Source: CAYYWV01 sp964531525
Lineage (GTDB): Bacteria; Pseudomonadota; Alphaproteobacteria; JAAXGF01
NCBI GenBank assembly: GCA_964531525.1
Contig: CAZHDF010000012.1
Coordinates: forward strand, 1 to 36,901
Direction: 5' to 3'
Length of the DNA: 36,901 bases
Shown: positions 31,822 through 36,901 of the stretch, one piece after another
Position numbering within the stretch: the stretch's first letter is position 1
Layout: each line of letters opens with the position of its first letter
Notes under the pieces: generated by a model
The model's input: only the letters and a program-made list of their open reading frames with translations
Told to the model about the DNA's origin: nothing
Database searches by the model: none
Program-made: the position numbers and the translations under genes

Positions 31822-32961
31822 TCAGTCATCCCCGGCGCTTCCGATGCCGGTATCGGGGGGCATCAGATGAATGCCCTCGGCGAGCAACGAGACCGTCACG
31901 CGTTCGCCCGGACCGATCCTGTTTCGCGCCGCCACATGGAGCGGGATGGACATGAACAGGGGCAGCTCGGGGATGCCGTCCACCTTCATGGCGACGCTCG
32001 CGGTCTCGCCCAGGGGGATGAACTCCTCGACGTCGCCGCCGATCGGGTTTTCGCGCTCGCCGCGCGACGGGCGGTCGCGCCGGTGGAGGATCACCTTGGC
32101 GGTCTGTATGACCCAGGCGACGGCGTCGCCTTCCGCGAACGCCGGCTGGTGGCCGGCGTCGAGAACATAGGGCCCCCAGCTCACGCGGGTGATCCCGGCG
32201 CTCGCCCGGTGCTCGACCACGCGTCCCTCGAAGACGTTCCTGAGGTCGATTAGCCGCGCGACGTCGACGCTCGCCGGCCGCGCCAGAACGTCGAACGGCG
32301 CGCCTTCCTGAAGCGTTCGCCCGCGATGCAGGATACAGAGCCGGTCGGCGAGGAGAACCGCCTCGTCGAGATCGTGGGTCACCAGAACGACCGGCATGCG
32401 AAGCTTCTGGCGGAGCTCGGCGAGCTCGCGGTAGAGCTTCTGGCGGGTCGCCTTGTCGACCGCCGAGAACGGCTCGTCGAGCAACAGAACCTCGGGGTCG
32501 CGGGCAAGCGCCCGGGCGACCGCGACGCGCTGTTGCTGGCCGCCGGAAAGCGCCCCGGGCTTGCGGTCCTCGAGCCCCGCGAGGTGGACGAGATCGAGGA
32601 GCCGATGCGCCTCTTCCCGGCGCGCCGCGCGGGGCCGGTCGCCGAGCGCCTCCATCACGTTCTCAATGGCGGTGAGGTGGGGGAACAGGGCATAGCTTTG
32701 AAAGACCATCCCAACCCGGCGGTGCCGCGGCGCGACGCAAACGCCCTTGTCGGTATCGAGCCAGACCGCGCCGCGACAAACGATCCGCCCGCGCGTCGGC
32801 CGATTGAGGCCCGCGATACAGCGAAGAACGGTCGATTTTCCGCTTCCCGACGGGCCGACCAGCGCCAAAACCTCGCCGGGCGGGCAGGCGATCGCCGTGT
32901 CGAGCGAGATCGGCGTTTCTTGGCGAATGCGGACCGCGAGGCCCGAGTCCGGCTCACGCAT
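31822..32961 (-). CDS. modC: Molybdate ABC transporter ATP-binding protein ModC
   Basis: A 379-residue ABC ATPase. Walker A is GPSGSGKST near residues 36-44, the Q-loop MVFQSYALFPH, the signature LSGGQQQRVAVARAL and Walker B VLLLDEPFSAVD. The C-terminal region (about 240-375) is a TOBE-like oxyanion-binding regulatory extension (VEHRASAGITRVSWG, ERVTVSLLAEGIHLMPPD). It powers molybdate import, with tungstate as a possible alternative. It overlaps the end of modB by 8 bases and is the last gene of the mod operon. Confidence 0.92.
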   Translation of the reverse strand: MREPDSGLAVRIRQETPISLDTAIACPPGEVLALVGPSGSGKSTVLRCIAGLNRPTRGRIVCRGAVWLDTDKGVCVAPRHRRVGMVFQSYALFPHLTAIENVMEALGDRPRAARREEAHRLLDLVHLAGLEDRKPGALSGGQQQRVAVARALARDPEVLLLDEPFSAVDKATRQKLYRELAELRQKLRMPVVLVTHDLDEAVLLADRLCILHRGRTLQEGAPFDVLARPASVDVARLIDLRNVFEGRVVEHRASAGITRVSWGPYVLDAGHQPAFAEGDAVAWVIQTAKVILHRRDRPSRGERENPIGGDVEEFIPLGETASVAMKVDGIPELPLFMSIPLHVAARNRIGPGERVTVSLLAEGIHLMPPDTGIGSAGDD

Positions 32962-33622
32962 TCCGACGTCCGATCGAGGAGGTGGCGATGAAGGCGAAGC
33001 CGATCGCCGTCAGGGAAATGATCAACAGAACCGCCGACATCAGCCCCGCGGCCGCGTTGTCGAGGGCCTGAACCCGGTCGTAGATGGCGATCGCGATGGT
33101 CTTGGTCTCGCCGGGGATGTTGCCGCCGACCATCAGCACCACGCCGAACTCGCCGATGGTGTGCGCGAAGGTCAGGACGATGGCGGTCAGCACGCCCTGC
33201 CAAGCGAGCGGCAGCTCGATCCGCCAAAGAATGCGCCGCCGCGACATGCCGCAGCAGGCCGCGGCCTCGCGCACCTCGAGCGGCACCGCCTCGAAGGCCC
33301 GCTGGATCGGCTGGATCGCGAACGGGAGATTGACGATCACCGAGGCGACCAAAAGGCCTTGGAAGGTGAAGACCAGGGATTGGCCGACCAGGGTTTCGTA
33401 AGCCCGCCCGATCGGCGAGTTGTCGCCCAGGATCACGAGCACGTAATAGCCGAGCACGGTCGGCGGCAGCACGAGCGGCAAGGCGAGCGCGGCCTCGACG
33501 AAGCCCTTGCCGCGAAACCGCCGCCAGGCGAGGAAGCGACCGACGACGATTCCCAGCGGAAGGAGAATGGCGACCGTCCAGGCCGCAAGCTCCAGGGAAA
33601 GGGCGAACGCGCTCCAGTCCAT
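32954..33622 (-). CDS. modB: Molybdate ABC transporter permease ModB
   Basis: A 222-residue inner-membrane permease with about five to six hydrophobic segments. Family motifs are ALALPLVLPPTVLGYYVLVI, the ATPase-coupling EAAACCGMSRRRILWRIELP and FAHTIGEFGVVLMVGGNIPG. It forms the homodimeric channel with ModC. It starts 6 bases after the modA stop, so it is co-transcribed. Confidence 0.95.
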   Translation of the reverse strand: MDWSAFALSLELAAWTVAILLPLGIVVGRFLAWRRFRGKGFVEAALALPLVLPPTVLGYYVLVILGDNSPIGRAYETLVGQSLVFTFQGLLVASVIVNLPFAIQPIQRAFEAVPLEVREAAACCGMSRRRILWRIELPLAWQGVLTAIVLTFAHTIGEFGVVLMVGGNIPGETKTIAIAIYDRVQALDNAAAGLMSAVLLIISLTAIGFAFIATSSIGRRNA

Positions 33623-33628
33623 GACGTC

Positions 33629-34456
33629 TCAACCCTCGTCGGGAAGAACGAAGCCGTAACGCCGCAGAACCGCGCGCGCCGCCGGTTGCTGGACGTAGCG
33701 ATAGAAACGGCGCGCTTCCGCGCCGGCGCTCTTGAGCAGAACCATGCGCTGGCGAAGCGGGCGGTGCCAAGCGGCGGGAATCAGCGCGTAGCGCCCACGG
33801 TCGGAAAGACTGGGGGAAAGGACAAGGGAATAGGCGAATATCCCGCCCTGCGACGAACCCGATGCCGCGAACTGCGCCGCCTGGGACACATTCTCTCCGA
33901 GCACCAGGACGGGTTGCAGCGCAGCCCAGAAGCCGGCGTGGATCAGGGCCTCCTTGGCGGCGCGGCCGTAGGGCGCATGAGCGGGATTGGCGATGGCGAA
34001 GCGCTTGATCCGACCGTCGGCGAGCGCCTTGCGCAGGCCGTCGAAGCCCGAATCGACCGCGATCGGCGAACCCTCGGGCGCGAAAAGGACGATTCGGCCG
34101 ATGGCGTAAAGAACGCCCGCATCGCGCGTAAACCCGTCCTTCGCGAGGTCGAGAACATACTCCTCGTCCGCCGACATGTAGATTTCATAGGGCGCGCCCT
34201 GTCGGATCTGGCGCGCGAAATTACCCGACGAGCCGAAGGACAGGCGCAGCTCCACGCCGCTCTCGCGCCGGAAGGCGCGGGCGATGTCCTGGAGCGCGAA
34301 CCGAAGATCGGATGCCGCGGCGATGATGGGACGTTCCGAAGCCGCCGCCGGGGTTCGGAGGCCGCCGAGCGCGAGCGCGGCGAAAACGAGGGCCGCGAAA
34401 AGACCGCGCGCGCGCCAACCGGGCATGGGAATCATTTTCCGGGTGTTTCCAGGCAT
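33629..34456 (-). CDS. modA: Molybdate ABC transporter substrate-binding protein ModA
   Basis: A 275-residue periplasmic binding protein. The signal peptide has core GLFAALVFAALALGG, with likely cleavage near AAA-SERP around residue 41. Oxyanion-site motifs are IIAAASDLRFAL, SFGSSGNFARQIRQGAPYEI, MSADEEYVLDL and AIANPAHAPYGRAAKEAL. The ATG at 34456 has GGGA six bases upstream; ATGs at 34435 and 34426 would give a shorter signal peptide. A palindrome directly before the start could be the molybdate operator. It is first in the modABC operon and follows modE by 49 bases. Confidence 0.92.
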   Translation of the reverse strand: MPGNTRKMIPMPGWRARGLFAALVFAALALGGLRTPAAASERPIIAAASDLRFALQDIARAFRRESGVELRLSFGSSGNFARQIRQGAPYEIYMSADEEYVLDLAKDGFTRDAGVLYAIGRIVLFAPEGSPIAVDSGFDGLRKALADGRIKRFAIANPAHAPYGRAAKEALIHAGFWAALQPVLVLGENVSQAAQFAASGSSQGGIFAYSLVLSPSLSDRGRYALIPAAWHRPLRQRMVLLKSAGAEARRFYRYVQQPAARAVLRRYGFVLPDEG

Positions 34457-34480
34457 CGATATTCCCGATTGACTATATCG
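34457..34480 (-). promoter_or_regulatory. Mo-box-like palindrome before modA
   Basis: CGATAT-N12-ATATCG (34457-34462 and 34475-34480) abuts the modA start codon and covers its ribosome-binding site. It resembles the TATA-containing inverted repeats bound by ModE in other proteobacteria, where ModE with molybdate represses modABC. The match is by eye only. Confidence 0.45.
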
Positions 34481-34505
34481 GTGCCGGGTTGTCCGAACAA
34501 TACCC

Positions 34506-34874
34506 TTAATCCTCGGGCGGAATTTCGAGGGCCGCGCGGAAGGCCCGCATTTCCGGCTCGATCGCCTCGGCGGAAAGCCTCTCCATGCGGCGGTAGCGCA
34601 GAAGAACTTCCTCCCCCCAAGAGGTCAAGTGCGCACCACCCCCCGTTTTTCCGCCTTTTACAGTGAGAACAACGGGGGTCTTAAAGCATCGGTTCATCGT
34701 TTCGACCATGTACCAAGCCCGCTTGTAGCTCATGCCCATGCTGCGGCCGGCGGCGGCGATCGAGCCCGCGCGCTTGATCTCCTCGAGAATCGCCGCCTTT
34801 CCGGGGCCGATTACGATGTCGGGTTCGAGGACGATCCGAAGCCGCGCCCCCAGACGCTTGCTGCCTCTTTTCAT
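34506..34874 (-). CDS. modE: Single-domain ModE-type regulator (LysR-like HTH only)
   Basis: A 122-residue protein from the ATG at 34874; starts at 34886 or 34916 are also possible and none has a clear ribosome-binding site. It is the ModE N-terminal winged-helix domain: KAAILEEIKRAGSIAAAGRS, MGMSYKRAWYMVETMNRCFK, and the wing VVLTVKGGKTGGGAHLTSWG. The C-terminal molybdate-binding (Mop/TOBE) domains of full-length ModE (about 260 residues) are absent. It may sense molybdate through another protein or act without direct sensing. It lies upstream of modABC on the same strand. Confidence 0.88.
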   Translation of the reverse strand: MKRGSKRLGARLRIVLEPDIVIGPGKAAILEEIKRAGSIAAAGRSMGMSYKRAWYMVETMNRCFKTPVVLTVKGGKTGGGAHLTSWGEEVLLRYRRMERLSAEAIEPEMRAFRAALEIPPED

Positions 34875-34964
34875 GGGCCCAATCATCCATGGGCGCGCCC
34901 CTGAGGCAAGCGGCAAACGCGGCGCCGCGACAAGGCTTGCTGGGGCGGCGTATCGGGTCTATAC

Positions 34965-34987
34965 ATCGTTCATCGTCGAATAACGAT
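34965..34987 (+). promoter_or_regulatory. ATCGTT-N11-AACGAT inverted repeat before arsR
   Basis: Perfect six-base arms end five bases before the arsR ATG at 34993. The position, over the ribosome-binding region, fits ArsR autorepression, but the sequence does not match a specific published box that I recall. Confidence 0.45.
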
Positions 34988-34992
34988 ATGAA

Positions 34993-35388
34993 ATGGCCAT
35001 GACCACCGCGATGGAGACGGGAGCGGGTCGCGCGGCGGCGTCGCCGGACAACCGCGACCGGCAAGACGAAGAGATCGCCGCGCTGGCGAAGGCGCTGGGC
35101 CACCCGGCGCGGATCGGCATCGTCCGGCTTCTGCTCGAAAAGCGGACCTGCATCGGCTGCGACATCGTCGAGGAGGTCGGGCTCGCGCAGTCGACGGTCT
35201 CGGAGCATCTGCGGATTCTCAAGGCCGCCGGCATCATCACCGGCGCGATCGAACGCCCGCGGGTGTGCTACTCGCTCAATCCGGAGGCGCTGCGGCCGCT
35301 CGCGCGCCTTCTCGGCGACATCTTCGACCGGGCGGCGCGGGGCGAGCTGACGGGGTCGATCTGCTGTTCGCCGACCCGGCCGGGGTGA
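34993..35388 (+). CDS. arsR: ArsR family transcriptional regulator
   Basis: A 131-residue ArsR/SmtB winged-helix repressor. The recognition region reads IVEEVGLAQSTVSEHLRILK followed by AAGIITGAIE. Cysteines that could bind As(III) or a metal are Cys53 and Cys56 (RTCIGCDIVEE), Cys92 (PRVCYSLN) and a CC pair near the C-terminus (GSICCSP). Starts at 34993 and 34999 are nearly equivalent. An inverted repeat just upstream is a likely autoregulatory operator. The arsenite exporter follows 82 bases downstream, which supports an arsenic-response role. Confidence 0.88.
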   Translation: MAMTTAMETGAGRAAASPDNRDRQDEEIAALAKALGHPARIGIVRLLLEKRTCIGCDIVEEVGLAQSTVSEHLRILKAAGIITGAIERPRVCYSLNPEALRPLARLLGDIFDRAARGELTGSICCSPTRPG

Positions 35389-35470
35389 GGCCCGGCCGCC
35401 CGGCTCTTCATCGGCCATTCGTTCCGGCCCCGTCTGTCGGCCGGCCAAATCGACGGAGGAAGAAATAAAA

Positions 35471-36577
35471 ATGGAAAACGGCGCGCCTGTTTCACGCAAG
35501 CTCGGGTTTCTCGACCGATTTCTGACGATTTGGATATTTCTTGCCATGGCCGTCGGCGTTGGCTTCGGCTATTCCGTGCCGGGGACGGAAGCGTTCATTA
35601 ATAAATTCCAGATCGGAACGACAAACGTTCCGATTGCCATCGGGCTTATCCTGATGATGTACCCGCCTCTGGCCAAGGTTAGATATGAGGAACTTGGAGA
35701 CGTCTTCAGGAATTGGAAAGTACTTGTCCTATCACTGATCCAGAATTGGGTGATCGGGCCGATATTGATGTTTGTTCTTGCGATCGTCTTCTTGCGCGAT
35801 TATCCCCAATACATGGTCGGCTTGATCATGATCGGGTTGGCCCGGTGCATCGCAATGGTTCTCGTATGGAACGAACTGGCGAAGGGCGACAGCGAATATT
35901 GCGCGGGCCTGGTCGCTTTCAACAGCATATTTCAAATACTTTTCTACAGTGTGTTCGCTTGGTTTTTCATCACCGTCCTACCGCCTCTCTTCGGTTTTCA
36001 GGGTAGCGAGGTCAATGTCACGATCGGCCAAATCGCGGAGAGCGTATTCATTTATCTCGGCATTCCCTTTCTTGCCGGGATGCTGACCCGCCTGGTGCTT
36101 GTCAAGGCGAAGGGGAAGGAGTGGTATCATCTGGAATTCATACCGAAAATTAGTCCAATTACCCTTATTGCCTTGCTCTTCACCATCATTGTTATGTTCA
36201 GCTTGAAAGGAAATATGATAGTTCAAATACCTTTTGATGTAGTTAGAATTGCTATTCCATTGTTTATATACTTTGTTGTCATGTTCCTTGTCAGTTTCTA
36301 CATGGGGAGAAAGATCGGGGCCGATTATGGCCAGACGACCACTCTTTCATTCACCGCCGCCAGTAACAACTTCGAATTGGCCATTGCCGTGGCCGTATCC
36401 GTATTCGGGGTCAAGTCCGGAGAGGCTTTCGCCGCCGTGATCGGCCCGCTCGTGGAAGTCCCGGTGTTGATTGGCCTGGTCAACGTGGCTCTTTTCTTTC
36501 AGCGAAAATATTTTCGCGACGACAGAGCGCGGCCGGTTCAGTTGGAGAGGACGACCAAGACGGGGATTCGATCCTGA
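35471..36577 (+). CDS. acr3: Arsenite efflux transporter Acr3
   Basis: A 368-residue membrane protein with about ten hydrophobic segments, of the Acr3 (BART superfamily) arsenite/H+ antiporter family. The conserved functional cysteine is Cys126 in MIGLARCIAMVLVWNELAKG. Other motifs are LMMYPPLAKVRYEELG, NWVIGPILMFVLA, FTAASNNFELAIAVA and GPLVEVPVLIGLVNVAL. A strong GGAGGA lies ten bases before the ATG. Base use differs sharply from neighbours, with A/T-ending codons (ATA, TTA, AGA, GTA), most clearly at 36120-36300, suggesting acquisition from another source. It pairs with arsR; no arsC is seen before the window ends. Confidence 0.94.
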   Translation: MENGAPVSRKLGFLDRFLTIWIFLAMAVGVGFGYSVPGTEAFINKFQIGTTNVPIAIGLILMMYPPLAKVRYEELGDVFRNWKVLVLSLIQNWVIGPILMFVLAIVFLRDYPQYMVGLIMIGLARCIAMVLVWNELAKGDSEYCAGLVAFNSIFQILFYSVFAWFFITVLPPLFGFQGSEVNVTIGQIAESVFIYLGIPFLAGMLTRLVLVKAKGKEWYHLEFIPKISPITLIALLFTIIVMFSLKGNMIVQIPFDVVRIAIPLFIYFVVMFLVSFYMGRKIGADYGQTTTLSFTAASNNFELAIAVAVSVFGVKSGEAFAAVIGPLVEVPVLIGLVNVALFFQRKYFRDDRARPVQLERTTKTGIRS

Positions 36578-36901
36578 ATCGCGTTGCTCGCATGGCGATG
36601 CCGGAAGCGATCCCTCTGCCGCCACGCCGGCCACCGTCGCCGACGGGACATTCGCCGAGCGGAACGGTCTCGAACCGGTTCTCCGACGCGCCGGACGCTC
36701 GGCCGTGCCCAATGGTCTTGCGTCTCGTCACGGAGAAGTGATTGGCGGGAAGGGAGGGGGCGTACAGAGTTGTTCTCGTGGCAAGGGGAATCGCCACGTC
36801 GCGGGAATAACCCGGATGGATCCGATGAAACGATCGATGCGGGGGGGAGGGCCCGGCATTCGGGGCGTTTCGCGTCACCTGTCCATCGTGGCGCTTTTTT
36901 C
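36578..36901. other. Region downstream of acr3 to window end
   Basis: No complete gene is supported in these 324 bases. A plus-strand reading from an ATG at 36816 stays open to the end (28 codons: MDPMKRSMRGGGPGIRGVSR, then HLSIVALF), which could be the N-terminus of an exported or membrane protein cut by the window, but there is no clear ribosome-binding site. A CGTGGC/GCCACG inverted repeat lies at about 36777-36798 and a GAACCGGTTC palindrome near 36672. Base composition has returned to the GC-rich background. Confidence 0.5.

Noticed and set aside
32747..34666. A 639-codon open frame across modCBA
   Set aside because: It is antisense to three clear mod genes and its translation is charged low-complexity sequence.

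Overview
The window is high-GC DNA of an alphaproteobacterium, most likely a Rhodospirillales-type organism (inference). The evidence is a divK-pleD pair, a MucR/Ros-type regulator, the run glyA-nrdR-rib genes-nusB-thiL, an RibBX-type riboflavin protein, an EipB-family envelope protein, a cytochrome bc1 (CBP3-like) assembly chaperone and a K+-insensitive-type proton pyrophosphatase. I count 41 protein genes and one tRNA. Nearly all are recognisable core metabolism or housekeeping genes.

Layout. 1-5900: minus-strand FemAB-like acyltransferase, RidA and a diguanylate cyclase; plus-strand OsmC and EipB; a minus-strand HAD-ROK kinase pair. 6000-9250: divK-pleD (cell-cycle and c-di-GMP signalling), then on the minus strand a 102-aa orphan, a NUDIX hydrolase and rpmG with a near-consensus promoter. 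9500-15300: a complete branched-chain amino acid ABC transporter, livH-livM-livG-livF-DUF6867-livK, closed by a strong intrinsic terminator. 15300-15770: mucR (minus). 16200-22750: glyA, nrdR, ribD, ribE, ribBX, ribH, nusB and thiL, tightly packed with several start/stop overlaps. 22860-24060: a DUF4865 protein and an orphan FliL-like protein. 24400-26480: hppA. 26560-27050: bamE (minus). 27210-31610: bc1 chaperone, yceD, rpmF, plsX, fabH, ihfA and a MerR regulator, then tRNA-Pro(GGG). 31820-34890: modE-modA-modB-modC on the minus strand. 34990-36580: an ArsR regulator and an Acr3 arsenite exporter whose DNA is visibly richer in A+T than its surroundings.

How the genes work together. The liv cluster imports branched-chain amino acids. 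glyA supplies one-carbon units. ribD, ribE, ribBX and ribH make riboflavin, but GTP cyclohydrolase II activity must come from elsewhere because the RibA-like domain here is degenerate. yceD-rpmF-plsX-fabH links ribosome and lipid synthesis. modABC imports molybdate, and arsR-acr3 detoxifies arsenite.

I found no CRISPR array, prophage, insertion sequence, toxin-antitoxin pair or defence island, and no convincing new multi-gene system. The points most worth following up are regulatory: a pair of GATAAAT motifs shared by the livK and mucR upstream regions, a near-consensus IHF site touching a predicted ihfA promoter, a Mo-box-like palindrome before modA next to a ModE lacking its metal-binding domain, and a few orphan genes.
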